From JACXTP01 sp963827905 (GTDB taxonomy: Archaea; Thermoplasmatota; Thermoplasmata; Methanomassiliicoccales; UBA472): 64,000 bases of DNA. The number at the start of each line of letters is the position of its first letter. Within the stretch, counting starts at the first letter, position 1. Location: positions 1 to 64,000 of the forward strand of contig CAWHCB010000003.1 in assembly GCA_963827905.1 (NCBI GenBank). Direction: 5' to 3'. Positions 46,126 to 55,001 of the stretch are shown piece after piece. The position numbers and the translations under genes are program-made. The notes beneath the pieces were generated by a model. That model saw only the letters and a program-made list of their open reading frames with translations, did not search any database and had not been told where the DNA came from.

Positions 46126-47095
46126 CTAATTATCTCTGGACCCCCAGTACATGTATAGCCAACCATGTTCCTCGCCCTCGATGTCCTCGGACCTGTCCAT
46201 GAAGAAGAAAAAGTAATAGACGCCCTTCATCACCGGGACATCCACCGTTCCGTTGGCTCTGATCAATGACAAAGTGGAGTTGTAATGGAACATACCGCTG
46301 TCTTCGATCTCATGTACGTCGCTCATCGAGAGCATGTACATGGTTCCGTTCATCCCTTCGATTCGATATTTCAGGGACTGGTCGGTGCCGACCTCAACCA
46401 AACCCCAGACCAACATCCATTCTATCAGGGCCAACACCATAGCCGGTGGCATCAGCTTTTACGACGTTCAGGGCCTCAGCGTGGTTTTCCCAATACCGTT
46501 CATCGCAATCTCAGATGCCAGGACTATTGGTCTCGTTCATGAAGATCGTGTAATGGTAGGCTGGATTCACCACAATTATGCGATATACAAGGGATGATTG
46601 CAAACCGGCGTTGATTATTACGGTGGAATTGCCACACGGACCGATTATCGTCCTCACTGCTTTTTCACCGAACGGGGTCGATATCTTCTCATTCCCGATG
46701 AAGTAGTAGTGATACTCGTACTCCTTTGCGAGAATAGGTTCCACAGATCCAGCCTATTGTTAGGACCACCGAAGCTTTGATTAAACTCGGGCGGAACACG
46801 CATCCAACCTGAACTCGAAAATACCATTGTAAGGCAGCATGTGGAAAGAGCCGTTAACCGGGGAATTATCGTCGAACTCACCAGCGATGGAATAGTTGAC
46901 ATATTCATCGCTATGGAATTCATAGGGCCCCTCGTCGTCGTCCTGCCAATCTACCAGGAGCATCGAGGCCAATCCAATGACACCGATTATGGACAAGGCC
47001 ACCAAGACCACCATCCATTTCTTTCTCCTCGATGAAGGACCTTTGATCGATTGTTCATCTGTCACTTTGGTATTCGCCCCTTCCAACCCAACCAC
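46126..47095 (-). CDS. Hypothetical protein with one N-terminal membrane anchor, frameshifted
   Basis: From GTG 47095 the protein has a charged cytoplasmic start, a basic stretch (SSRRKKW) and one hydrophobic helix (VVLVALSIIGVIGLASMLLV), then an acidic linker. The likely extracellular part reads across two or more indels: YVNYSIAGEFDDNSPVNGSF, then EYEYHYYFIGNEKISTPFGE, VYRIIVVNPAYHYTIFMNET and YMLSMSDVHEIEDSGMFHYN, ending GWLYMYWGSRDN. Repeated Tyr/Asn/Ser/Thr-rich beta-strand-like segments and several N-x-S/T sites fit a surface protein. I recognise no family. It has lower GC than its neighbours. Confidence 0.5.
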
Positions 47096-47204
47096 TAGAT
47101 GACAACTATTTTGCTGACCTTTAATAATTTATTCTTCTTCCATGACGATGATTTTTATCAGAACGGTCTTGCTTTTTCAACAACCTTGAAATCCTGTTCG
47201 GTCG

Positions 47205-48005
47205 ATGCCATCGGCCATGGCAATGAAGGTCATCGCGGTCCTGGGCAGCCCCCGCCGTCATGGTGGCGGTTATGGCGTGGTCAAGAGCCTGGAGGGCAGG
47301 CTCAAAGCGCTTGGCGATGTCGAGGTGGAATATGTCCATCTCGTCGATGTCGGGCTGCTGCCATGCAAAGGATGCTTCACCTGCATCTCCAAAGGCGAGG
47401 CTCACTGTCCGCTCAAGGACGGGAGGGAGGACCTGGAGCGAAGGATGCTGGCAGCGGACGGGCTGATCCTGGTCTCCCCCGGGTATGTGCAGAACGTGAG
47501 CGGTCTGTTCAAGAACTTCATGGACCGGTTCGCCTATACCAACCACCGGCCCCGCTTCTTCCACCAGAGCACCCTGGTCGTCGCCAATGGCGGTGCGGGC
47601 CTGAAGCATACCCTGCGCGCCTTGAGCATATCCTTGGGCGGGGCGAGGATCGTCGAACGTTTGTCGGTGGCGATCCCTCCCTGGCCCATCAACCAGAAGA
47701 TGCAGGACAAGAACGATAGGGCGATCCAGGGGGCGGCCCAAGCTCTATACAAGGACATGACCACCAAAGGACCTTCGCCGAGCCCCGATTTCCAGGAGTA
47801 CATGCGCTTCCGTTTCTTTTCCAAGGTGGCGCCAGAGCTAAAAGAACATCTGCCGGCCGATTATGAGTTCTACCAAGGGAAGAGGGACTTCTACTACGAG
47901 ACCCATATTTCCTTGGGCAAGAGATTGGCCGCTGGGATACTCGTCCCTCTCGGTCTTTTCATGGCCAAAGGAATGGCACCAGCTCCCAAAGACATGTCCA
48001 AATAA
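47205..48005 (+). CDS. NADPH-dependent FMN reductase / iron-sulfur flavoprotein-like
   Basis: The flavodoxin-fold protein starts MKVIAVLGSPRRHGGGYGVV, the FMN phosphate loop, and has VGLLPCKGCFTCISKGEAHC, a C-x2-C-x2-C-type cluster that in Isf-like proteins carries 4Fe-4S. DGLILVSPGYVQNVSGLFKN, the FMN ring site, follows. The C-terminal 90 residues are basic and aromatic with a hydrophobic stretch (LAAGILVPLGLFMAKGMA), perhaps a membrane contact. The start could be 47205, 47217 or 47223. The gene is intact; its divergent neighbour is the anchored hypothetical gene, with AT-rich promoter sequence between them (47096-47204). Confidence 0.82.
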   Translation: MPSAMAMKVIAVLGSPRRHGGGYGVVKSLEGRLKALGDVEVEYVHLVDVGLLPCKGCFTCISKGEAHCPLKDGREDLERRMLAADGLILVSPGYVQNVSGLFKNFMDRFAYTNHRPRFFHQSTLVVANGGAGLKHTLRALSISLGGARIVERLSVAIPPWPINQKMQDKNDRAIQGAAQALYKDMTTKGPSPSPDFQEYMRFRFFSKVAPELKEHLPADYEFYQGKRDFYYETHISLGKRLAAGILVPLGLFMAKGMAPAPKDMSK

Positions 48006-48075
48006 AATCCGAGCGAGGAAGGGTAATGGTGCCTCACCGGCCAAGATTAAATATCACCTAGCCAATCGCAACGAC

Positions 48076-48525
48076 ATGGTCCGGCAGCGGAAACCCTATG
48101 ACCTGATATACCTGATGACGGTCGAGTTCCTGATCTCGATCCTCACTTTCTACAGCTCGGTCATCATGATCGTGGCGGTCGCCACCGGGTCGGAATCGGA
48201 CAGGTTGGGGCTCATCGGCCCCGATGCCCCGGCATGGGTGTTGGACGACCCATCCCAGGCGCTGACCATCTTCAGCATGGCCTTCATGGCCCTGGCATTG
48301 CTGTCGTTCCTTTTACTATGGGGCTTCCTTCGCGCCAAGTCCTTCTCATGGATGACCGGCATCCTTGCCTCCGTCGCTACGACGGTGGTGGGCATGGCGG
48401 CCATCCTCGCCCTGGGGTACGAGGACACGCAGACCTTCTTCCGCTATGTGATACTGGTCATTGCACCGATGTTCGTGATCTATCTATTGGTCCGCCAGGA
48501 CATAAAGGCCTACCTGCTCAGGTAA
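48076..48525 (+). CDS. Small membrane protein, four helices, unknown function
   Basis: The 149-aa frame starts at ATG 48076 (MVRQRKPYDLIYLMTVEFLI), with a positive N-terminus. It has four hydrophobic segments: FLISILTFYSSVIMIVAVAT, LTIFSMAFMALALLSFLLLW, MTGILASVATTVVGMAAILA and YVILVIAPMFVIYLLVRQDI. It ends with a basic tail. A 70-base gap separates it from the flavin reductase, so co-transcription is possible. No family is recognised. The gap after it (48526-48695) holds a TATA-like AAGATTTATTC near 48592 that fits the next gene. Confidence 0.6.
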   Translation: MVRQRKPYDLIYLMTVEFLISILTFYSSVIMIVAVATGSESDRLGLIGPDAPAWVLDDPSQALTIFSMAFMALALLSFLLLWGFLRAKSFSWMTGILASVATTVVGMAAILALGYEDTQTFFRYVILVIAPMFVIYLLVRQDIKAYLLR

Positions 48526-48695
48526 GCCGGTCCATCGATCAGGCCATCTTCCCACTAGTTCCGATAGCAATAGCGTTCCGAGGTAATAGCGAAAGATTTA
48601 TTCAAAATGAGGAATTCATCGGCCTGCTTATCCCCTACGCTCTCAACGGCGATGGGGGTGAGATATCTGACCCATGAAGATGGGAGGGATGAACA

Positions 48696-49142
48696 ATGGG
48701 ACTGTTTGACAAAGTGAAAGGAGTTAAGGAAGCAGAGAACACCAAACTGACCAAGGAGGAATCCTTCGCCGCCGTGGCCTTGGCCGCGGTCGCAGCGGAT
48801 GGGATGATCACCGAGGAGGAGGCCAACGGCCTCGTCGTCAGCCTGGTGCGCATGAAGCTCTTCTCTGGTTACAACGGCAACCAGATGGGCGCCATGTTGA
48901 ACAAGCTCGTTCAGATCATCAAGAAGCAGGGCGTCGACGAACTGGTCAACATGGCCAAGGAGTCCTTGCCGAAGGACCTGAAGGAGACCGCGTTCGCGGT
49001 CGCGACCGACCTGGCATTGGCCGACGGGGAGCTGGGCGGGAAGGAGAAGGAGATCCTCACCAAGATCCAGCAGATCCTGGAGATCCCTGAGGACAAGGCG
49101 GTGACCATAATCGAGGTCATCCTCATCAAGAACAAGGGTTGA
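48696..49142 (+). CDS. TerB-like (DUF533/tellurite resistance-type) helical protein
   Basis: The 148-aa protein has two TerB-type repeats of the pattern A-x-x-A-D-G: FAAVALAAVAADGMITEEEA and FAVATDLALADGELGGKEKE. Each has acidic residues placed for metal binding on an all-helical bundle. TerB proteins occur in membrane-linked stress complexes, but the domain alone does not show tellurite resistance. A GGGAGGGA ribosome site precedes ATG 48696 with a leader of about 70 bases. A textbook hairpin plus T-run follows, so the gene seems to be a single, cleanly ended unit. Confidence 0.82.
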   Translation: MGLFDKVKGVKEAENTKLTKEESFAAVALAAVAADGMITEEEANGLVVSLVRMKLFSGYNGNQMGAMLNKLVQIIKKQGVDELVNMAKESLPKDLKETAFAVATDLALADGELGGKEKEILTKIQQILEIPEDKAVTIIEVILIKNKG

Positions 49143-49155
49143 ACCTTTTCAATAA

Positions 49156-49182
49156 ATGGTCCAGAGGACCATCATTTTTTTT
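49156..49182 (+). terminator. Hairpin with T-run after the TerB-like gene
   Basis: ATGGTCC (49156-49162) and GGACCAT (49166-49172) pair perfectly around AGA, followed by CA and an 8-T run. It has the form of a bacterial intrinsic terminator; T-runs alone can end archaeal transcription. Confidence 0.65.
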
Positions 49183-50251
49183 ATTTTTCAAAATCGACAT
49201 TGAGCCTGCGTATCTGCAGGCACCGGAACAACGACTCACATTCCAAGGCCTTCACCGAACGCCTCTTTTCCTCCAATCCCATGCGCATCCCCAGGACCCA
49301 GACGCCATTGTTGCTCTCTGGCAGGTCGGTGCGGGAGAAGTATCTGACATGCCCCACCTCCAGGCGGTCCTCCATGATCTTGACCGACCTTCTGTACCAA
49401 TCGTGCCATGGCGCCTGTCTGGACCTGCCTAACAGCTCGAGGAGGAGGAGCATGCGGGCGAATTCCCTTCCCGTCACATATTCCCCCTGGTACCCTGGCA
49501 GATGGACGCTCCAACCCATCATGTAATATTGCCCATCGTGTCGAACGACGCCGTATCCCGGCCAGAGCGATTGGTATTCGGGACTTAGGACCAGTTTGAT
49601 CACCGTCTCGACCTTCGACCTCCGGTCCTCATCGCCCATGATGCCCTTGGAATGGAGGAACGCGTACAGGTCATAGATCCAGGGCAGTTTCAGATCATCA
49701 TCGGGATAGAGGTCTGGGTTGAGCAGAGGGGACCGTCGGAAGGCCTTGGGGTATCCCGGGAGGGTGTCCTGAGGGACGTACGCATGCTCGAATCAGGTCT
49801 CCTGGCAAAATCGTAGACCCTGTCCAAGCGATGCCTGACCCAGGCATCGACCGCCCCATCCTCGTAACCCAGCATGGTCAGGAACGCGGCGCAGATGGTC
49901 CGATGAAAGACCGGGAGATGGCCCTGGTGGGGGAGGTCCATCTGCTCCTCCATCCATCGTTGGAACGGAGCGACCCGATCGTCCAGGACCTGCACGCCCT
50001 TTCTCAATCCGAACTCGAACAATTTCCCCATGGCGTTCTCGAAGACCTGAGGGATGGCCCCGTGCAGGGTATGACGGTCGCACTCGCTTGGGATACTTTC
50101 GAGCCAGGACCTCACCAGTGGGGAGGCCAACAGACTCGGTCAATTCCGCGATCGCCCTGTTTCCATCTTGATCATGCCCTTTAGATAACCGATACCTGAT
50201 CACAGGCCCAGCGTTCTCCATCAGCCATCGGGCGACATCTGCGTTCTCCAT
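49181..50251 (-). CDS. Hypothetical protein, possibly alpha/alpha-toroid-like, frameshifted
   Basis: From ATG 50251 the frames join as DVARWLMENAGPVIRYRLSK, ASPLVRSWLESIPSECDRHT, GAIPQVFENAMGKLFEFGLR, FHRTICAAFLTMLGYEDGAV, KLPWIYDLYAFLHSKGIMGD, VVRHDGQYYMMGWSVHLPGY and FARMLLLLELLGRSRQAPWH, with the end RRLNVDFEK at 49181. Shifts lie near 50125 and 49795. Repeated helix pairs with W and G-Y turns recall prenyltransferase or squalene-cyclase toroid proteins, and the W-L-x-E-N-x-x-P-x-x-R-Y start recalls a group of uncharacterised archaeal proteins; neither link is firm. GATTATAATC about 38 bases upstream is a good TATA box. Confidence 0.5.
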
Positions 50252-50376
50252 GTTCCCCGGACCGTTGGGATGTCACTGGGATGATTATAATCCTATCTCT
50301 CGCTCCCTTGGGCCACGGTCAGACTGGTGTCATCATTATTTCGATGCTTACATAGCTCGCTAGGACGGCGATCATA

Positions 50377-50976
50377 TCAGGAGGTGGTCCCGGTCCCACT
50401 CCAATCCTTCTTTAGGAGCGCGAAGTAAACCTCATCAAAATATCGTCCATCGTAGAACACCCGCTCGCGAAGGACGCCTTCCTCCTTGAACCCATATTTA
50501 TGTAACAGCGATCGCGACCCGACATTGATGGCCAACGGGACCGCTTCCAACCTGTTCAGGCCCACCACCGTGAAACCATAGGTGATGATGGGCATAAGGG
50601 CCTCGGTCATGATGCCCTGCCTCCAATGGTCCGGATCAAGCTCGTAACCCAGCTCTGCGCAATGGTTTAGAAGATGGAAGTTCCAGAGACAGACCATGCC
50701 GATGACCTGGTCGTTTGGCATCGATTCAATGGTCCAGATCATGGCAGAATGTTTTTCGGTGGCATCGATGCACTCCCGGACCCACTTCCTCGTATCCTCG
50801 ATGGAACGATGAGGCGATTCCCCATATAGGCAGGTCACTCGGGGGTTCGATTTGGTGGCAAACAAGGTCTCCGCGTCCTCGAGGACCATTTTTCGCAATC
50901 GTAACCTCTCGGTCGAAAAGTATGATTGATGGGTGTAATCATCAAATGGTTCCATCGGACGTTTGAACACCGTCAT
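50377..50976 (-). CDS. GNAT acetyltransferase (RimJ/RimL type)
   Basis: The protein of about 199 aa starts near MTVFKRPMEPFDDYTHQS; 50976 is preferred over a TTG at 51018. It has TERLRLRKMVLEDAETLFAT, WTIESMPNDQVIGMVCLWNF, CAELGYELDPDHWRQGIMTE (the acetyl-CoA loop in R/Q-x-x-G-x-M/L form), ALMPIITYGFTVVGLNRLEA and VNVG-type N-x-G-S-R-S-L-L-H-K-Y-G-F-K-E-E. These blocks are typical of N-terminal or small-molecule acetyltransferases of the Acetyltransf_3 group. The substrate is unknown. The gene stands alone between two unrelated units. Confidence 0.82.
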   Translation of the reverse strand: MTVFKRPMEPFDDYTHQSYFSTERLRLRKMVLEDAETLFATKSNPRVTCLYGESPHRSIEDTRKWVRECIDATEKHSAMIWTIESMPNDQVIGMVCLWNFHLLNHCAELGYELDPDHWRQGIMTEALMPIITYGFTVVGLNRLEAVPLAINVGSRSLLHKYGFKEEGVLRERVFYDGRYFDEVYFALLKKDWSGTGTTS

Positions 50977-51073
50977 CGATAAGTGAAATTTCGTATTCTC
51001 TGGTAGGAAGAACGCCAAAGTAGGTCATAGGGGGTGTGGGGGACGTAGTTGAAATCCACTGGACAAAACAATT

Positions 51074-51095
51074 CCCCCCCCCCATCACTCCCCCC
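51074..51095. repeat. C10-atcact-C6 tract (G-run on the minus strand)
   Basis: Ten C (51074-51083) and six C (51090-51095) are separated by ATCACT in the 51019-51182 gap. On the minus strand this gives G6 and G10, upstream of the acetyltransferase gene and downstream of the small basic gene. Nothing else is evident in this gap. Confidence 0.6.
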
Positions 51096-51182
51096 TTGCC
51101 TTCTTCTGCATCAATACGAATTATCCAACATGGTTGATAAAATATTCAATGGCATCAATAAAAAATTGTAAAACATTGAGGG

Positions 51183-51314
51183 TCATTTCTTCTTCATCTT
51201 GGCCAGCTTCTTCTTCGCTGCCCCACTGCCCGATGCAGCCTTGCTCTCCAAAGCTGCCATCTTTTCATTCTTTCCTGCCTTTTGCTTTTTAATATCATTC
51301 TTCGAAATGCTCAT
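51183..51314 (-). CDS. Small lysine- and alanine-rich basic protein, 43 aa
   Basis: A clean frame from ATG 51314 to TGA 51183 encodes SISKNDIKKQKAGKNEKMAA, then LESKAASGSGAAKKKLAKMK and KK. Over a third of the residues are Lys, with Ala/Ser-Gly spacers; there are no Cys or aromatic residues. A TATA-like CATAAATAG at 51335-51343 sits at leaderless spacing. It could be a small nucleic-acid-binding or ribosome-associated protein. I do not recognise a family, and basic low-complexity frames can arise by chance, so expression evidence is needed. Confidence 0.55.
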   Translation of the reverse strand: MSISKNDIKKQKAGKNEKMAALESKAASGSGAAKKKLAKMKKK

Positions 51315-51334
51315 GCTCCCGAAAGCAGTAATTT

Positions 51335-51343
51335 TCTATTTAT
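51335..51343 (-). promoter_or_regulatory. TATA box of the 43-aa basic protein gene
   Basis: CATAAATAG is centred about 25 bases before ATG 51314 on the minus strand, matching leaderless spacing. The rest of 51344-51571 shows no gene. Confidence 0.4.
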
Positions 51344-51571
51344 GTGATGGGCATCCACCACGGAACATTGGGTCGAAAATGATCTGGATTCGTAGGAAGA
51401 TGAGAAGGCAAGAAACACACCGGAATGGGAAATGGCGTTTAGGATATCGGTTAACGATGATCAAATTCCCTTGCATGTCGATGGGTGCCAGGGCCATTGC
51501 TCGAGCCAGCTATCAGGACCGAAAAGGATTGAATTGAAATCAGAAAATAAATGTCTGGATGAGAAGATGAG

Positions 51572-51644
51572 TGGGCTCAGCCGGATTCGAACCGGCGACC
51601 TTCTCCGTGTCAGGGAAACGTCATAGCCACTAGACCATGAGCCC
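51572..51644 (-). tRNA. tRNA-Val (GAC anticodon)
   Basis: Read on the minus strand, GGGCTCA pairs with TGAGCCC to make a 7-bp acceptor stem. The D arm is GTC/GAC with loop containing AGTGGC. The anticodon stem TTTCC/GGAGA holds loop CTGACAC with anticodon GAC (reads GUC and GUU, valine). The T arm is GCCGG/CCGGC around TTCGAAT. The discriminator is A. No CCA is encoded and there is no intron. The anticodon stem has one T-G pair. Confidence 0.93.
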
Positions 51645-51672
51645 GTGCGTTGTCGCAGTAAAGCGTTCTACT

Positions 51673-51679
51673 CTATATG
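51673..51679 (-). promoter_or_regulatory. TATA box of tRNA-Val
   Basis: CATATAG on the minus strand lies about 32 bases before the mature tRNA 5' end at 51644, giving a short 5' leader. Confidence 0.45.
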
Positions 51680-51783
51680 TCTTTCGTTATCGTCCTGAAA
51701 GCACTGGCAGTCCCTACGTCACTTGTCCTGGTGAGAACGAATAATTTTTTATTGGGCTCTCGCATCACCTGCGGCTGAACAAG

Positions 51784-52023
51784 ATGCCAGAGATCTTACT
51801 TTTCACCAAGCCCGCCTGTCAGAAGTGCGATTACGTCAAGGAACGCCTGCCGGAAGGTCTGAAGGTGGACATCGTGGACACCTCCACCGCCGAGGGCCTG
51901 GCCGAGGCCGCCTACTATGAGCTGCTGAACAAGCCCACCCCCATCCTCGTCGTCGACGACGAGGTCTTCGAAGGCGCCATCGTGATCATGAACAAGCTCA
52001 AGGCGCTCTCCGAGAACTGCTAG
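51784..52023 (+). CDS. Glutaredoxin-like small redox protein (C-x-x-C)
   Basis: The 79-aa thioredoxin-fold protein starts MPEILLFTKPACQKCDYVKE, with the active-site CQKC near residues 12-15. It has NKPTPILVVDDEVFEGAIVI, with the cis-Pro in T-P-I. It is a minimal fold of the kind that reduces disulfides or carries electrons. A closing Cys (SENC) is a third cysteine. TTTTTTATT near 51747-51755 may be its TATA box. It is intact and followed at 42 bases by kae1, which has its own TTTTTTACC element. Confidence 0.88.
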   Translation: MPEILLFTKPACQKCDYVKERLPEGLKVDIVDTSTAEGLAEAAYYELLNKPTPILVVDDEVFEGAIVIMNKLKALSENC

Positions 52024-52065
52024 GGCGAATCGCTTTTTTACCTAGGTTCGTGCGTTAAGGTCATC

Positions 52066-53046
52066 ATGATCGCGCTCGGCATCGAGGGAACGGCCCACAC
52101 CTGCGGCGTAGGCATCGTCAACGCCAAAGGGGACATCCTTGCCAACGAGATCAAGATGTACAAGCCTGAGAAGGGCGGCATCCATCCCCGGGAGGCGGCC
52201 AACCACCACGCCGAGCATCTTGTCCCGACGATAAAGGCCGCGGTGGAGAAGGCCGGGATATCATTCAAGGACATCGACCTGGTGACTTTCTCCCAGGGTC
52301 CGGGTCTGGGGCCATGCCTGCGCACGGTCGCCACCGGGGCGAGGGCCCTGGCCCTGTCGCTCCAGGTGCCGATCATCGGCGTGAACCATTGCATCGCCCA
52401 TCTGGAGATCGGGCGCATCAAGACCGAGGCCAAGGACCCGGTCCTGCTATACGCCTCCGGCGGCAACACCCAGGTCATCGCCTTCGCCAACGGCAAGTAC
52501 CGCATTTTCGGCGAGACGCTGGACATCGGCATCGGCAACATGTTCGACAAGCTCGGTCGGGAGATCGGGCTCGGTTACTACGCCGGTCCCAAGATAGAGA
52601 AGGCCGCATTGGAGGGCTCCAAGCTGCTCGACCTCCCCTATTCCGTCAAGGGCATGGACCTGGCGTTCTCAGGCATCCTCACCGCGGCCATGCAGCACCG
52701 GGCCAAAGGGGAGAGCATCGAGGACATCTGCTTCAGCGTGCAGGAGACATGCTTCGCCATGCTCACCGAGGTCACAGAGCGGGCCATGGCCCACATCGAG
52801 AAGTCCGAGGTGCTCCTGGGCGGCGGGGTGGTGCAGAACAAGCGCCTGCAGGGCATGGTGGCGAAGATGGCCCAGGACCGGGGCGGGAGCACCTTCGTGC
52901 CGGACCGATTCCTGTGCATGGACAACGGGGCCATGATCGCCTGGACCGGTCTGGTCATGTACGAGGGCGGGGTGCGCATGACCGTCAAGGACACCGAGAT
53001 AGACCAGCGCTTCCGCACCGACCAGGTCGAGGTCACCTGGCGCTGA
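52066..53046 (+). CDS. kae1: Kae1, tRNA t6A threonylcarbamoyltransferase (KEOPS subunit)
   Basis: Kae1 moves the threonylcarbamoyl group to A37 of ANN-decoding tRNAs. The 326-aa ASKHA-fold protein starts MIALGIEGTAHTCGVGIVNA and has GGIHPREAANHHAEHLVPTI, VTFSQGPGLGPCLRTVATGA, IIGVNHCIAHLEIGRIKTEA with the metal-binding H-x3-H, LLYASGGNTQVIAFANGKYR (nucleotide loop) and VLLGGGVVQNKRLQGMVAKM. A Bud32 kinase domain is not fused at the end, unlike in Methanocaldococcus. The start is at leaderless distance from GCTTTTTTACC (52032-52042). It is intact and converges with the DHH gene. Confidence 0.96.
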   Translation: MIALGIEGTAHTCGVGIVNAKGDILANEIKMYKPEKGGIHPREAANHHAEHLVPTIKAAVEKAGISFKDIDLVTFSQGPGLGPCLRTVATGARALALSLQVPIIGVNHCIAHLEIGRIKTEAKDPVLLYASGGNTQVIAFANGKYRIFGETLDIGIGNMFDKLGREIGLGYYAGPKIEKAALEGSKLLDLPYSVKGMDLAFSGILTAAMQHRAKGESIEDICFSVQETCFAMLTEVTERAMAHIEKSEVLLGGGVVQNKRLQGMVAKMAQDRGGSTFVPDRFLCMDNGAMIAWTGLVMYEGGVRMTVKDTEIDQRFRTDQVEVTWR

Positions 53047-53073
53047 ACGCCCAAAAACTCATGGCCGCTCGGC

Positions 53074-54434
53074 TCACTTGGCCGCCCTGGCGGTCTTCTG
53101 GGCACCGATGATGCCATCCAACAAATTGAGGAAATCCTCCTCGCGGCCGCGAGGCACCCTGCCGCCGCTGGCGATGTTGTGCCCTCCGCCCACGCCCCCG
53201 ACCTTGGCCGCCGCCTCCTTCATCGCGGAGCCCAGGTCCACCCCGAGCTCGTCCACCATCTTGCGGTTGGCGCGGGAGGATATCTTGACCTCGCCGTTCT
53301 TATGGACCAGGCTGAGGGTGGGCTTCTCCCTGTCGCCGACCCATTGCATCATGACGCTGCACGCCTCCGAGGAGACGTCGGGGTTGGGGCAGATGAAATA
53401 CTGGATGTTGGCGCCTTGGATGAGACCTTTTCGGCTCACCTCGACCGAGGCATGCAGCAGGCTCTCCCCGAACTCCACCCGCATCCGCTCAGCGTCCTTG
53501 GCCGCCTCCGCCTCACCGAGGAGCATCGCCACGCCCAACGCCTGCCTCTCGGACTTGCCGCAGGCGTTCAATGCGTTGGCCAGGTCTTGGGAGAACTGCC
53601 TTTGCTCCGGGAAGTAGTAGCGGTTGGCGAGCACCTCCTCGAAGTTGCCGATGGTGCTGCCCTGCCTCAGCAGGCGCAGCATGATGAGGGAGTTGAGGCG
53701 CATGCGCTGCCCCTCGTCCAACGATTCGTATGGGAGGTTGTCCAGGACGTCCGCCTCGTCCAAAAGTCTCCTGACGCCCTCCCTGTCGCCGCTGACGCCC
53801 ATGATGAAGGGGTCGGTGGTCTTGTTCAGGGCGTCCTTGAGGTTACCGTCCACGATGAGCTGTCCGGGACGTTCCTGGACGAGCTTCCGCTTGGCCCCGT
53901 TCTGATAGAGCCAGATGTTGATCCCGCTCAGGCCGCGCAGGTGCTGCTTATCGCCGATGATGCCGCCGAAGGCCACCCAGAGCAGGTCCCAGTTCTTCTC
54001 CGAGACGTGCACGGCAAGGAGCATGGCAAGCGAGCTGGCGCAACCGGAGATGGCGCCATCGATGCCGTAACAGGTGGGGGTTGAGGTGCATCAACCTCTC
54101 GCCGCCCTTCTCCGGCCGGTGATGGTCCAGCACGATCACCGGGACGCTCAACGACTGAAGGACGTCCAGGTTGTTGGACCCCATGTCGGAGATGATGAGC
54201 AGGTCGACATCCTTGGCCGTCTCCCGCACCAGTTTCTCATCGAAGCCCTTGGCCATGGTGCACTGGAACTGTTTGCACTCCCGCAAGGAGCATGGCGCAG
54301 AGGACCCCGGCGGACGCCAGTCCATCGGCATCGTTGTGGGAAATGACCCGGACCGTGACGGCCCGGCGGACGGCCTCCGCCGCCCTAGAAAAGTCAGTGA
54401 AGAGGTTTGGGGGAAGCTGGACGATATCGTCCAT
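53074..54434 (-). CDS. DHH/DHHA1 phosphoesterase (archaeal RecJ-like), two frameshifts
   Basis: Mn2+-dependent DHH enzymes include RecJ-like single-strand nucleases tied to the archaeal replisome (GAN). Motifs in order: VRVISHNDADGLASAGVLCA (motif I), VDLLIISDMGSNNLDVLQSL (motif II), PVIVLDHHRPEKGG (the DHH motif), then over indels near 54300 and 54075, GAISGCASSLAMLLAVHVSE and LLWVAFGGIIGDKQHLRGLS. The DHHA1 domain ends with VGGVGGGHNIASGGRVPRGR, the G-G-G-H substrate site. The length of about 453 aa is typical. It lies 6 bases after rps15, an arrangement that couples it to ribosomal-protein expression. Confidence 0.88.
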
Positions 54435-54440
54435 CCGCCC

Positions 54441-54896
54441 TCACTCGATGAGCAGCTCGGCGGTCTTGAGCGAATACTGCCACTCCATGGGCAGGCCGCC
54501 CTCGCGCTTGTAGTACTTCACCAAGCGGCGGATCTTCGCCTCGATGAGCTGCAGGCCGCGGCGGTTCGCCACGTCCTTCTTGTTGGCCACCACATGTACG
54601 TTGAGGTCGATGGCCCGGCGCATCAGGGCGACCAGGTCCTCGGGGAGCTTGGGGGAGAGGTTGTTCTCGTCCAGGATCTCCAGGATGGTCTTGCCGGTGG
54701 CCAGCTTGACGTCGGGGACGGCGTATTGGTCGCGCAGCTTCAGGCCGATCTTGGCCGTGGGCATGCCTTCCTTTCCGAACTTCACGACAAGCTGAACGAT
54801 CTCCTCTTGGGGCACGGGGACCCACTCTGGGTTCTCCGTGACCATGGGACGGTGGGAACCTGACTTCCCCCTTCTTCTGGCGTGCATCTTTGCCAT
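54441..54896 (-). CDS. rps15: Ribosomal protein uS15 (archaeal S15)
   Basis: The 151-aa small-subunit protein starts at ATG 54896 (MAKMHARRRGKSGSHRPMVT), the archaeal/eukaryotic N-terminal extension. It continues with ENPEWVPVPQEEIVQLVVKF, KIGLKLRDQYAVPDVKLATG, LVALMRRAIDLNVHVVANKK and RRGLQLIEAKIRRLVKYYKR, the 16S rRNA-binding helices. It is intact. TTAAAC-type TATA sequence at 54928-54936 gives a short leader. The DHH phosphoesterase follows in the same direction. Confidence 0.97.
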   Translation of the reverse strand: MAKMHARRRGKSGSHRPMVTENPEWVPVPQEEIVQLVVKFGKEGMPTAKIGLKLRDQYAVPDVKLATGKTILEILDENNLSPKLPEDLVALMRRAIDLNVHVVANKKDVANRRGLQLIEAKIRRLVKYYKREGGLPMEWQYSLKTAELLIE

Positions 54897-54927
54897 ATTG
54901 TCATCTCTTTGAACTTCAATGTTAAAC

Positions 54928-54936
54928 GGTTTAAGT
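54928..54936 (-). promoter_or_regulatory. TATA box of rps15
   Basis: TACTTAAAC on the minus strand is centred about 35 bases before ATG 54896. A second AT-rich element, CTTAAATATT, lies further upstream near 54970. Confidence 0.45.
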
Positions 54937-55001
54937 ACCTGTGGCGAGGCATCAGCCAATTCCACTACTAATATTTAAGACTTTAATGTCAGGGAACGGG
55001 C

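Noticed and set aside
48696..49142. A tellurite-resistance operon
   Set aside because: Only a TerB-type domain is present; no TerC, TerD or related partner lies nearby.
51565..51660. An integrated element at tRNA-Val
   Set aside because: No integrase or repeated tRNA 3' end lies within the flanking genes.
53078..54084. Plus-strand proteins opposite the DHH gene
   Set aside because: They mirror the DHH frame and lack any recognisable motif or ribosome site.
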